From: Pseudomonadota bacterium
Lineage (GTDB): Bacteria > Pseudomonadota > Alphaproteobacteria > Micavibrionales > CSBR16-224
Assembly: GCA_013285465.1 (NCBI GenBank)
Contig: CP053449.1
Coordinates: 1,822,735-1,886,734, forward strand
Reading direction: 5' to 3'
Length of the DNA stretch: 64,000 bases
The first letter of the stretch is position 1. The number at the start of each line of letters is the position of its first letter. The translations under genes were made by a program, and so were the position numbers. Positions 1-8,658 of this stretch are shown here, piece by piece. The notes below the pieces were generated by a model. It was not told where the DNA came from. It ran no database searches and saw only the letters and a list, made by a program, of their open reading frames with translations.

Positions 1-610
1 TATGCATGAATTCGACACCGATACGGCCGCAATAAGTGCCTTTCAGCGTCGCGAGGATTTCCCGCAATGTTGCGGTTTCAAAACCCAGCACATTATTAAT
101 AAAAATCGGGCGGTCATAATCATCCTCGGTAAAACCGTAATTTTTCGGGTCCAGCTCCGGATGATATTTGGTTTCCTGCAAGCCCAGCGGATCCAGATCA
201 GCCAGCAGATGACCGCGAATGCGGTAGGCGCGGATCAGTAACAGCGCATTCACGGAATCCAGTGTTGCACGACGCAGCTCATCGGTTGAAACCGGTGCAG
301 CCGCCGTTTTCTGCGGCGCCGCTTTTGCCGCTTTCGCACCGCCCTTTGCTCCTGCTTCCGGCATACCGTCATCACCGTTTGCAGGCAGGACAACCGCCAG
401 TTTCTCACTAGAGGGTGCCCAGCTCGCCCCGGTGATTTCCGCCAGAACATCGCGTTCGCTGTCACCGATATTTTTGAAAAAATCCGACCAGTCGGCACTA
501 ACCGAAGACGGATCGCGCAAAAAACGGGCATACAGCCCGGCAACATATTCGGCGTCCATGGAAGATAAAACGTGAAGAGGCGAAACGGCGGCGGAAGGGG
601 ATGCGGACAT
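1..610 (-). CDS. sucA: 2-oxoglutarate dehydrogenase E1 component, N-terminal part (cut by window edge)
   Basis: The gene runs leftward off the window, so about 203 N-terminal residues are visible. SucA is the thiamine-diphosphate decarboxylase subunit of the TCA-cycle 2-oxoglutarate dehydrogenase complex. The N-terminus has the family's small helical domain (SSMDAEYVAGLYARFL, then a WSDFF segment), an Ala/Lys-rich linker, and then the conserved IRAYRIRGHLLADLDPLG and the FETATLREIL region. The ATG at 608-610 is preceded by AAGGA about nine bases upstream. Two in-frame upstream ATGs (634 and 655) lack a ribosome site. The thiamine-binding domain lies outside the window. Confidence 0.9.
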   Translation of the reverse strand, partial: MSASPSAAVSPLHVLSSMDAEYVAGLYARFLRDPSSVSADWSDFFKNIGDSERDVLAEITGASWAPSSEKLAVVLPANGDDGMPEAGAKGGAKAAKAAPQKTAAAPVSTDELRRATLDSVNALLLIRAYRIRGHLLADLDPLGLQETKYHPELDPKNYGFTEDDYDRPIFINNVLGFETATLREILATLKGTYCGRIGVEFMH

Positions 611-741
611 TGTTCTTTTTTCCTTGGTTTTCATCAATGCATATCCGTTTTCCATGATATGCGGAACGGAAGCAGATTCATAGAGCAAATCGGAATTTTT
701 TGAAAGGGTTTTTTCAGCGGAAAACAGCAAAAAAACAGCGG

Positions 742-1479
742 TTATTCCGCATCCGCGTCAGGCCGCAGCACATAGCCCTGGCCGCGGATGGTGTGGAGGT
801 AGCGGGGATTTTTTGAATCTTTTTCAAATTTGCGGCGCAGGCGCGTGACTTGCACGTCGATACTGCGGTCGGAGGCCGCCATCTCGCCCTTTGCGGCCAG
901 TTCTTCGCGTGAGACGACCTGCCCGGGAACGCGTGCGAGGCAGAGCAAAAGACGGCGCTCGGTCTCCGTGAGCGGTATTATAATACCTTGGCCGGTATCG
1001 CGCAGCTCCTCCCGCGCGGTGTCAAATTCATATGCCCCCAGCTTGACGGGGCGGGTCTGTTCCGCTGCCATAGAAAAAGCCATCGTCCGGCGCAGAATTG
1101 CCTGAATACGCAGGATCAGTTCTTTCGGCTCGAAGGGTTTGGAGAGGTAATCATCGGCGCCCGCCTCCAGCCCTTTGATACGGGTTTCGGTTTCGCCCAG
1201 CGCCGTCAGCATAATCAGCGGCAGATCGCGGTGGGTTTTGCGGATTTTTTTGGCAAGGCTGATGCCGTCCTCGCCGGGCATCATAATATCGAGGATGGCG
1301 ATATCGAAGAGGAAATATTTCAGTTTTTCCTGCGCATCCACGGCATCTTCCGCCGTGATAACGATGCAGTCCTGCTGCGTCAGATAGCGGTCGAGCAGTT
1401 TGCGCAGCCGCGCATCATCATCCACCACCAGAATATGCGGTTTTTCCGCTTCGGATTTTATAGGTTTTTGCTGTGCCAC
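742..1479 (-). CDS. OmpR/PetR-type response regulator
   Basis: A 245-residue two-component regulator. The receiver domain (about 14-130) has the acidic pocket D20-D21-D22, phospho-acceptor D64 in LDIMMPG, T92 and K114 in SKPF, so it should be phosphorylatable. A winged-helix DNA-binding domain (about 143-240) carries the RSIDVQVTRLRRK recognition helix and ends in IRGQGYVL. It resembles the alphaproteobacterial PetR-type regulators that often sit near ilvE. No histidine kinase is adjacent, and no MarR partner is visible. Its targets cannot be read from the window. Confidence 0.9.
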   Translation of the reverse strand: MAQQKPIKSEAEKPHILVVDDDARLRKLLDRYLTQQDCIVITAEDAVDAQEKLKYFLFDIAILDIMMPGEDGISLAKKIRKTHRDLPLIMLTALGETETRIKGLEAGADDYLSKPFEPKELILRIQAILRRTMAFSMAAEQTRPVKLGAYEFDTAREELRDTGQGIIIPLTETERRLLLCLARVPGQVVSREELAAKGEMAASDRSIDVQVTRLRRKFEKDSKNPRYLHTIRGQGYVLRPDADAE

Positions 1480-1573
1480 GACATTCCTTTCCGGCTTCCT
1501 TTCCGATAGGGCATGCGCCCGCTGTCATAGGAGTATTATAGACAAGACGCGGTATAAATCACCTGAAAGATTT

Positions 1574-2359
1574 TCATGTTCCGGTAATGTATTTGCGGCG
1601 CTGCGCATAGAGGACAAGGTAATAGGTGCCGAAGGCCGAGGACAGATGTTTCAATGTATGGCCGCTGACCGCATGGCCGAGCGCCGTGAAGATAGCCTGA
1701 TCAAAATGTTCGAAAAATTTCGCCAGCGCATAGAACAGCATCAGCCACCACAGATATTTTGTGCCGCTGTATTTCGGCGGGAACAGCAGTAAAATCAGCG
1801 GTGCGGTTATCAGCGGGAAGAATTGCACCACGGCGTAGAAACGCAGATCCCCCCTGCCCGCCTGTTCGGTGATATGCCAGTACAGCGCCGCCGCCGCGCC
1901 CAGAACCAGCAGGAGAGGGAACAGGATTTTTCCCGCTTTTTTATGCACCCTTTCTCCGATCAGCATGGCGTAAATCGCCATAAAGCCGATGGTCATCGGC
2001 AGACGATCCCAAAACAATGTGCCGTTATCGGGGGCAAGGTGATAATATCCCGAGCCCAGCCCGACCAGAAAAATTCCGGCAAAAGCCGTGAACATCGCCT
2101 GTTTTTCAAAGGCACTGCGGAACCCCTCCGTATCACTCCTGCGGCGATAGACCGCCAGCATACCCAGCAGACCGGTCAGAAAATAGGGAAGGTTCGACAG
2201 GACGTCACCGAAATTGGCGATGCCCCACAGCCCCCGCTTATCCGCAAAGTCATGATAGGCCGGGTCTTGCGGCACGGGCGGCAGCATCAGCACCGCCGCG
2301 CCGCAGAGAACCGCCAGCACAATCAAAAGACGGGTTTTGACGTGATGTGATAATTTCAT
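1574..2359 (-). CDS. Ceramidase/CREST-family integral membrane hydrolase
   Basis: A 261-residue polytopic membrane protein with about seven hydrophobic segments. The arrangement matches the CREST alkaline ceramidase superfamily: GSGYYHLAPDN with H107, WDRLP with D118, and a C-terminal GHTLKH with H234 and H238. These are the expected zinc and catalytic positions. Bacterial members are mostly uncharacterised membrane hydrolases, so a lipid amidase role is inferred from the family only. It starts 14 bases after the autotransporter gene on the same strand and may be co-transcribed with it. Confidence 0.75.
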   Translation of the reverse strand: MKLSHHVKTRLLIVLAVLCGAAVLMLPPVPQDPAYHDFADKRGLWGIANFGDVLSNLPYFLTGLLGMLAVYRRRSDTEGFRSAFEKQAMFTAFAGIFLVGLGSGYYHLAPDNGTLFWDRLPMTIGFMAIYAMLIGERVHKKAGKILFPLLLVLGAAAALYWHITEQAGRGDLRFYAVVQFFPLITAPLILLLFPPKYSGTKYLWWLMLFYALAKFFEHFDQAIFTALGHAVSGHTLKHLSSAFGTYYLVLYAQRRKYITGT

Positions 2360-2373
2360 AGCCCGTCAGATAT

Positions 2374-4290
2374 CTACCATTTCAAACCGGCATGCAAACG
2401 CACAACGCCTTCCGTGTCGTCACCGCCGGTAATCGGGTCGCCGTTTTCGTCTTCGTCATTGAACAGCAGCGTATTCTGGTAGAAATTTGCATCAAGCCCG
2501 ACACCAAACGCATCCGAAATATGCAGGTAATCCATTTTCAGACCTGTTTTCTGGCGGCCTTCATCCAGGCCGACGGTCAGCTGCGGTGTAAACATGCCGG
2601 CAAATCTGTCGCTTTTGATGGATTTGACAATAATGCCGTCAACGCTCCAGCTTGTATAATCATTGCGTCCAAGCTGCACCGTTCCCTCAAGCGAGCCTGA
2701 CAAACCCGCCTCATCATTAAACCAGCGGAAGCCCGTCCCCAGATCAAAAGCGCTGGGGTCATTATTGATTGCATCGCTCATCTCAAGCAGGAAATCGGCC
2801 TTCACGAAGGGGAAGAAAATATTGCCGTTAGAGGCATAATTATAACCGCCCTCCCCGCCGATGCGGAACTCGCTGGAATTGGAGGTATTGCTTGCCGTCA
2901 CGACAGCCGCGGAATCGGTAAAGCCGTCGATATCACGATGCGATGCCGTATAGCCGAGCTTGCCCGCCAGCGTAAAGTCATCCACCTGTTTGGTCGCACG
3001 CGCGCGCAGGGATGCAAAATAGGTTGAGGCATCCGTATCGGCGCTGACCGGTACCGTTGATTTGGCACGCATCTGATCAATATTGCTAAACGTATATCCC
3101 AAAGCCCCATTCACCGTCAGCCAGTCATTGACCTGCCAGATGCCGTAAGGAGAAATCGTATAGGCGTTTTCATCATAATCGCCGTCGTTAAAGGAGGTAT
3201 CAATACGAATGGAGGAATATGACAGGGCGAGACCCAGCAACTGATTGCTCCGCAGCTTGTAATCACCGCCTGCGGTGACCGTAAAGGCATCGCCGTTAAA
3301 GGCAGAGGCCGCGCGTTCATTATCAACTTTGGCAAATGAGGAATAAGCCCAGAGATTGACATTGCTGCCCGCAAAATTGGAACGGCGCGTTGTGCCTGTT
3401 TTGGCATCAGGAATAGCATCCTGAGTCTGGTTCATGCGTCCGCCGAATAATGTGACACCGTCACCGCGCGCCGTATCGAAATTCATATAGGGGCTCAACG
3501 CAACCAGACCGCTACGCAGATCATTTGTGCCTTCGGTATAGTTATAGCGGGAGGAACCCAGAACATCATCAGCTTTGGAGAACAAGGAGGAAACAGCGGC
3601 AGAAGAACCGGAAGAATACAACCCGCCGCCCATAAAATTACTGGCGTTATTTTGGCCTTCCACAGCATTCGACTGCATACCGCCAAGCATGCCGGTTCCT
3701 GTAATCACATCGACGTGATTTTGGATATTGTTCAGTGTTCCCGTTGTGTTCGCATTGGATGCCGCGGCATTCAGGGATGTGTTGCCCGTGCCGGAGCCGG
3801 TGCCGCCGGTTACCGTAACGCTGGCATTATTGAAGGTCCATACAAAACCGGCAATCGTATAATTCGCCGATATGGTGATGGTCCGCCCCATTGAATCCGT
3901 CCGTGTCATTGTATCGGTAAATGTTGCGTTAACGCCCCCGGTAATACGGCTACACGCATTTCCAGCCGTAATAGCAGTGCCCTGCAAATTGCAGCCATTA
4001 TGATCTGTATTATTTGTACCCGCACCTGTGCCGACATTCGCTGCGGAATGAACGATGGCGGCTGCATCTTGCGAGAAAAGCGTGATGTCATCAAGCGCGG
4101 TTGAGGATGCCTGATACGGATTACCAACGGTACAGGCTCCCGCAGAGCTGTCATAAAAGACGACAAAGCCGGATCCGTTCCCGCCCCCCACACAATTGAT
4201 GGTTGCCGCCTTTGCACTGCCGGGAAATGCTGTGACCGCCAACAACAGAAAGGCCAAAACACTGTACAAAACGTTCATTTTCACTCTCAC
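2374..4290 (-). CDS. Autotransporter (type Va-like) outer membrane protein
   Basis: A 638-residue secreted protein. A signal peptide (about 1-28, ending GSAKAA) leads into a Gly/Asn/Thr-rich passenger (about 29-300) containing two Cys pairs, then an autotransporter beta-barrel (about 350-638) with alternating amphipathic strands and the C-terminal residue W expected for BAM recognition. The chosen start is GTG at 4288-4290, because GGGAG lies nine bases upstream. An internal ATG at 4278 has no well-spaced site. The passenger is short and shows no enzymatic motif, so adhesion is the likeliest role. It shares a VDV-I/V-TGT motif with the surface protein at 6457-8538. Confidence 0.8.
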   Translation of the reverse strand: MRVKMNVLYSVLAFLLLAVTAFPGSAKAATINCVGGGNGSGFVVFYDSSAGACTVGNPYQASSTALDDITLFSQDAAAIVHSAANVGTGAGTNNTDHNGCNLQGTAITAGNACSRITGGVNATFTDTMTRTDSMGRTITISANYTIAGFVWTFNNASVTVTGGTGSGTGNTSLNAAASNANTTGTLNNIQNHVDVITGTGMLGGMQSNAVEGQNNASNFMGGGLYSSGSSAAVSSLFSKADDVLGSSRYNYTEGTNDLRSGLVALSPYMNFDTARGDGVTLFGGRMNQTQDAIPDAKTGTTRRSNFAGSNVNLWAYSSFAKVDNERAASAFNGDAFTVTAGGDYKLRSNQLLGLALSYSSIRIDTSFNDGDYDENAYTISPYGIWQVNDWLTVNGALGYTFSNIDQMRAKSTVPVSADTDASTYFASLRARATKQVDDFTLAGKLGYTASHRDIDGFTDSAAVVTASNTSNSSEFRIGGEGGYNYASNGNIFFPFVKADFLLEMSDAINNDPSAFDLGTGFRWFNDEAGLSGSLEGTVQLGRNDYTSWSVDGIIVKSIKSDRFAGMFTPQLTVGLDEGRQKTGLKMDYLHISDAFGVGLDANFYQNTLLFNDEDENGDPITGGDDTEGVVRLHAGLKW

Positions 4291-4508
4291 CGGATGTTGC
4301 TCCCTTACAGTAATGCAGATATTTACAGGTTAAATCATTCTCGTGATAAGACATGACTTCCCGATAAATTGCAACCCGTTACATAGAACTTACATTGCAT
4401 TATTCTTATCAATTCCTTCTTTTTATTGCCCTGCGGCAATGGTTCCTGATACGATGAGGCTTCCCGTCTGGGCGGGCAATATAACGATAAAAACAGGATA
4501 TAAAGACA

Positions 4509-5408
4509 ATGGCGGATCTGCCTTTTGACCAGCGCGAAGGCTGGATATGGTTTGACGGTGAATTCATCCCCTGGCAGGAGGCGAAGGTGCATATTATGTC
4601 GCACGGCTTTCACTATGCCAGCGCGGTATTTGAAGGCATCCGCGCCTATAACGGCCATATCTTTAAACTGCATGAACATAATGAGCGGCTGATCAATTCC
4701 GGTAAGGTGATGGATTTCAAAATCCCCTACAGTTCTGATGAGCTGGATGAAGCCTGCCGCGCCACCATAGAAAAGAACGGATTGAAAAACGCCTATCTGC
4801 GCCCGCTCGCCTGGCGCGGCACGGAGCAAATGGGCGTGACGGCGCAGAGATCAAAAATCCATACCATGATTGCGACATGGGAATGGCCGAGCTATTTCTC
4901 GCCCGAAGCGCGGGAGAAAGGCATTTCCCTGATTACCGCCCCGTGGAAACGCCCCTCCCCCGAATGTGCGCCTGTGCATACCAAGGCGATCGGGCTGTAT
5001 ATGATCTGCACCCTGTCCAAGCATTTTGCCGAGAATAACGGTTATAATGATGCCTTGATGCTGGATTACCGCGGACAGGTTGCCGAGGCGACAGGGGCGA
5101 ATATCTTTCTGATGAAAGACGGCGAAATCCATACGCCGATTGCCGATTGCTTTTTGAACGGCATCACCCGCCGCACCATCATGGAGATTGCCGAAAGCCG
5201 CGGCTATCCCATCCATGAACGCGCGATCATGCCCGAAGAGCTGAAAGATTTTGACGAAGTGTTCCTGACAGGCACGGCGGCGGAAGTCACCGCCGTCGGC
5301 AAGATCAATGATTTGACTTATGAGGTCGGGCCGATTACGCGCCAACTGCGTGCCGATTATGAAGCGCTGGTCAATAGCGGCGCGGATGAGTGGATGCTGG
5401 CGGGGTGA
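4509..5408 (+). CDS. ilvE: Branched-chain amino acid aminotransferase
   Basis: A 299-residue fold-type IV PLP aminotransferase that interconverts Leu, Ile and Val with their 2-oxo acids using glutamate/2-oxoglutarate. Visible signatures are HGFHYASAVFEGIRAY near residues 32-47, the PLP lysine K159 in VHTKAIGLY, EATGANIF, and FLTGTAAEVTAVG, which all match group I enzymes. Length is normal. An AGGA lies about ten bases before the ATG. The 218-base region upstream separates it from the divergent autotransporter. It ends directly against the convergent zeta-toxin-like gene with no gap and no visible terminator. Confidence 0.95.
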   Translation: MADLPFDQREGWIWFDGEFIPWQEAKVHIMSHGFHYASAVFEGIRAYNGHIFKLHEHNERLINSGKVMDFKIPYSSDELDEACRATIEKNGLKNAYLRPLAWRGTEQMGVTAQRSKIHTMIATWEWPSYFSPEAREKGISLITAPWKRPSPECAPVHTKAIGLYMICTLSKHFAENNGYNDALMLDYRGQVAEATGANIFLMKDGEIHTPIADCFLNGITRRTIMEIAESRGYPIHERAIMPEELKDFDEVFLTGTAAEVTAVGKINDLTYEVGPITRQLRADYEALVNSGADEWMLAG

Positions 5409-6377
5409 TTAACGGCGGAAAGGTTTGGCCGCTTTGCTTGCCGCTACGGGCGTTTGCGCCGGTTTTTCAAAACGTGTTTCGTAGGATTTGACGCATTTTT
5501 GCCAGTTGACGGGCTTGCCGTGGGAGGCTAGTTCGCCGAGGAAGGCGTCCAGCGCCTCCTGATTATGGACGGTGACTTTGCCGTCTTTGGCCTCGACTGC
5601 CAGCACGGCGTCTTTTTCCAGACCGTCACGCCAATAGAGCGATACTTCATCCGAATACGCGAAATATTCACCGACGCGGTCGGGGAACATGTTATTGCCC
5701 TTATCGAGAAAATCCTGTTTGGGGATGTAGCGGCGCTCCGTCTCGAAGCGTTTTTCGGCGCTTTGCCAGCGCACATCTTCGGGCGCATGGCAAATAACAG
5801 TGGCGATATGATAACCCGCTTTTTTGATATTCTCGTATAATGTCGGCGTGGCGGGGCTGGTGCCTGTGGTGCCGAAAACGATATTGCGGCCTTCGCTTGC
5901 CGCGCGGTTCATCACCGCATTTGACACATAGTTGGAGCCCCAGCGCCATTTCGTATAGGCGGCAACACGCATCACATCGGAGTTAGGGTCGGCTTTCAGC
6001 ATGGATTTAAACCGCGTCATCTCCAGCAGCAGCTCATCCGGGTCAACATAAACGCCTTTGATATCGCCCTCGGCCAATTTGCGGCGCAGCAAGGTGGTTT
6101 TTCCCGAACCGGGGCCGCCTGCCGTGATATAGATTTTTTTGCCTTTTTTGCTGTTTCTTCCGCTGAAGGCAGCGGTGAGTTTTTTGGCCTGTTTTTGATA
6201 GAGGCGTTCGGCTTCGGATTTCAGATGCGTTTTTTCCGCATCGCTATAGCTTTCCTGTGATTCATCGCCCGCCGGTTCAATCCCCATGGACTGTTTTACA
6301 GCCGCATCAATGGCATAGGTTTTGTCGAGAAAGCCGTCGACGATCTCCGCCGGAACGATTGTCTTTTTTGCCGCCAT
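5409..6377 (-). CDS. Zeta-toxin-like P-loop kinase
   Basis: A 322-residue protein with the zeta-toxin/UDP-GlcNAc-kinase-type core: Walker A GGPGSGKTT near residue 95, then VDPDEL, a helical insertion, and the NIVFGTTG segment. Zeta toxins phosphorylate peptidoglycan precursors and are normally held by an epsilon antitoxin. No small antitoxin gene flanks it, so it may be a chromosomal housekeeping relative. ATG 6377 is preferred because GAGGA lies five bases upstream; the GTG at 6389 overlaps that site. The C-terminus is Lys/Ala-rich and basic (ASKAAKPFRR). Confidence 0.75.
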   Translation of the reverse strand: MAAKKTIVPAEIVDGFLDKTYAIDAAVKQSMGIEPAGDESQESYSDAEKTHLKSEAERLYQKQAKKLTAAFSGRNSKKGKKIYITAGGPGSGKTTLLRRKLAEGDIKGVYVDPDELLLEMTRFKSMLKADPNSDVMRVAAYTKWRWGSNYVSNAVMNRAASEGRNIVFGTTGTSPATPTLYENIKKAGYHIATVICHAPEDVRWQSAEKRFETERRYIPKQDFLDKGNNMFPDRVGEYFAYSDEVSLYWRDGLEKDAVLAVEAKDGKVTVHNQEALDAFLGELASHGKPVNWQKCVKSYETRFEKPAQTPVAASKAAKPFRR

Positions 6378-6409
6378 AACTTTCCTCACAGAATAAAATC
6401 AAAGAGGAA

Positions 6410-6438
6410 TTTTTAGCACAGTTTTTATAATATGTCAA
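6410..6438 (-). promoter_or_regulatory. Promoter of the zeta-toxin-like gene
   Basis: On the minus strand a perfect -35 TTGACA (6433-6438) is 17 bases from TAAAAA (6410-6415). The predicted transcript would begin about 25 bases before the ATG at 6377. The site lies in the short gap behind the 3' end of the beta-helix surface protein gene. Confidence 0.55.
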
Positions 6439-6456
6439 ATTGTAAACCCTGCTCTT

Positions 6457-8538
6457 TTACGGGCAGGTCGTGCCGTCCGTAAAGACGATCTGCCCTGTCG
6501 CGCCTGCGCCGATAATGTTGCACGTGCCGCCGTTTCTGACATTGCCCGTTGAGCCCGCGGCAATGCCGACAACATTTGTCAGTTGCACCGCAATCGGCGC
6601 AGTCAATGTATTGTTACTGATCAATACATTTGTGGAAGGAGAAATATCCATTGCTATTGCTGTTGCCGCCGGATTGAGGGTATTCACCGTAAAACTGTTG
6701 CCTGTGACAATGCCGTCAGGATTGAAGAAATACCATATGCCTCTTGCCTGTCCTACAAATGCCGGATTGGTATTGGTGACTGTGACGTTATTATTCAGCA
6801 AAGCTGCACTCATTGCCGCCAACCCTACTCCTGAAAAATCTCCTGTCGTGTTATTGGTGACATTCAGATTTAAACCCATGACCGTCGTATCCGTCTGGAA
6901 GATTGTTCTGACAACACTAAAGGAATTTGTTGCATTGATTGTCGGGCGCGTGCCCGGAACGACAAAGGCCGCCTTCCGTCCCGTCACGGTTCCTGTTGCC
7001 GTCAACACGGAGCCGCCCCCTGCCAGTATTTGTCCCTGCGGCATCAGGATATCCGTTCCCGCCGCCAGATTAATGGCACCTGCGCTGCCATCGACAATAA
7101 CAAAACTGTCGACACCTGCGGCAGTCACGGCAGCGGGGACATCAGCGGTATTCGCATCAATCACGGAAACCGTCGTATAATTGCGTGTATTCTGCGGGTT
7201 GGCGATTGTGGCGTTTTCCAGCAATCCCGCCGCCGTTCCCGTCACGACATCGACATCACGGTGAATGCGGGTTGTCATACGGCGGTCAAGCGCCGAGAGC
7301 GGGCGGGTCTGCGTATCAGCTTTTTTCGCAAATGAGGATAGCGGTATGCGGAGCCGTGCCAGCGCAAAGCTTTGCCCGCCGCGCTGATGATCCCTCTGCG
7401 TCTCGATACCGAATGTAAGGCGTGCATCCTCGCCGATATGGGGCAGACCTGTTTTTGCCAGTTCCAGCCGTCCGCGCGGCCCTGCCACTTTCTCAAAGCC
7501 GGATGCATCAAAATAATAGCCGCCGCCATAGCCCCAGAGGCTCCAGCCGTTTTCAAACTCATGTCCCATACCCAATTCGGCATCAAAGCCGGGCAAAGCG
7601 CGCTCCCTGAAATTCTGCACCTGTATCTGCCCGCCATTGACGGTGCCAACGGGGGCGGCCTCCTGCGTTCCGGCTTCGGGAAGATAGACATTAATGCGTG
7701 CCTCGCGGGTGTCCGTCATGGCCTCGGCACCCAGCGTGACCTGATGGAAAATATTGTCATACCGCGTCCGGCGGATATCATAAAAACCGTAAACGCCGCC
7801 GATCCATTGATCGTTAAATTGTTTGCGCAAGCCGATGCCGAAATTGCCTTCCTGTGATGAGCGGTTGTCAAAACGGAAACGCAGATCGGCAAAAAGCAGT
7901 GAATCATCACTCTGCGCCAGCGGGATGACGGTTGCCGCTTCTCCCAAAATACGTTTGCCGAACCTGCCTTCCGTTTCGATATAAGGCTGCCATTTTTCCG
8001 CCGACAGTTTTTTCCTGACGACGGAACCATAGGCGGGGATGATGCGCTCCGCCCTGTTGCCCCAGGCTTTATCGCGGTGCCAGCGGGAATTGGCGGAAGC
8101 GGCAAATAAGTCTGCGGAGACTTTTTCAAGATCAATAACAATGCGGTTATTCTGTGCATCATCCTGTTTTTGCAGCATAAAGCCTGCTTTGATATGCAGA
8201 TATTCATCAAATGCAAAAGTGATATTCCCGCTTTCGGCAGAGACATTCTCTGCCGTCAAAGGCAGGAAGGGCGGCACGGTTTTAAAGGAGGAAAGGTCAA
8301 TATCCGGCAGCGTCACTGCAGGGATCCGCACGACAAGGCGGCGCGGATCATCCGCGATATGAAATTGAAAATCCGTATCTGTGTCGAGTTCGATCACGAT
8401 GCGATAGACTTGATCCGCGGGCTGTCCGAAACGGATGTTTTTGATTTCCTGCGCAAACACCGTTTTTGGCAGCAAAAACAGCAGCGCCAGAAAGGCGGAT
8501 ATAAAAATCCTGTAACAAGTAATCGGCTTATAGAGCAT
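6457..8538 (-). CDS. AMIN-domain inverse-autotransporter-like protein with beta-helix passenger
   Basis: A 693-residue exported protein. Residues 1-30 form a signal peptide. Residues about 31-145 look like an AMIN domain (IKNIRFGQ, RIVIELD, RLVVRIP), a peptidoglycan/septum-targeting module known from AmiC and PilQ. Residues about 165-420 resemble the intimin/invasin-type inverse-autotransporter barrel (LLFADLRFRFD, GNFGIGLRKQF, GGVYGFYD). The C-terminus (about 430-693) is Asn/Thr/Val-rich with parallel beta-helix periodicity and ends in a Cys pair (GGTCNI, TTCP). This order fits an adhesin with a C-terminal passenger. No strong ribosome site precedes the ATG. Confidence 0.65.
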   Translation of the reverse strand: MLYKPITCYRIFISAFLALLFLLPKTVFAQEIKNIRFGQPADQVYRIVIELDTDTDFQFHIADDPRRLVVRIPAVTLPDIDLSSFKTVPPFLPLTAENVSAESGNITFAFDEYLHIKAGFMLQKQDDAQNNRIVIDLEKVSADLFAASANSRWHRDKAWGNRAERIIPAYGSVVRKKLSAEKWQPYIETEGRFGKRILGEAATVIPLAQSDDSLLFADLRFRFDNRSSQEGNFGIGLRKQFNDQWIGGVYGFYDIRRTRYDNIFHQVTLGAEAMTDTREARINVYLPEAGTQEAAPVGTVNGGQIQVQNFRERALPGFDAELGMGHEFENGWSLWGYGGGYYFDASGFEKVAGPRGRLELAKTGLPHIGEDARLTFGIETQRDHQRGGQSFALARLRIPLSSFAKKADTQTRPLSALDRRMTTRIHRDVDVVTGTAAGLLENATIANPQNTRNYTTVSVIDANTADVPAAVTAAGVDSFVIVDGSAGAINLAAGTDILMPQGQILAGGGSVLTATGTVTGRKAAFVVPGTRPTINATNSFSVVRTIFQTDTTVMGLNLNVTNNTTGDFSGVGLAAMSAALLNNNVTVTNTNPAFVGQARGIWYFFNPDGIVTGNSFTVNTLNPAATAIAMDISPSTNVLISNNTLTAPIAVQLTNVVGIAAGSTGNVRNGGTCNIIGAGATGQIVFTDGTTCP

Positions 8539-8563
8539 CTGTTTTTTCTGATCGTTTCAAGAA

Positions 8564-8606
8564 AGCCAAACACAGGCACGGAATGCGCCTGATAGAACAC
8601 TTGGCT
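8564..8606 (-). terminator. Possible hairpin upstream of the surface-protein gene
   Basis: AGCCAA (8564-8569) pairs with TTGGCT (8601-8606), with an inner AGGC/GCCT stem. On the minus strand it is followed by TTTCTT. It lies between trmFO and the surface protein gene, so it may terminate trmFO transcripts or shape the leader of the next gene. The T-tract is weak. Confidence 0.35.
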
Positions 8607-8658
8607 CTATCATAATGAAAATATATGAAAAAATACTGAAGAGATTACGGAAAACCTA

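Noticed and set aside
988-1509. 173-codon plus-strand frame over the response regulator
   Set aside because: Antisense shadow of a gene with clear receiver and winged-helix motifs; no ribosome site or protein-like pattern.
6470-7180. 236-codon plus-strand frame over the beta-helix surface protein
   Set aside because: Its composition mirrors the complementary beta-helix repeats; no ribosome site or domain seen.
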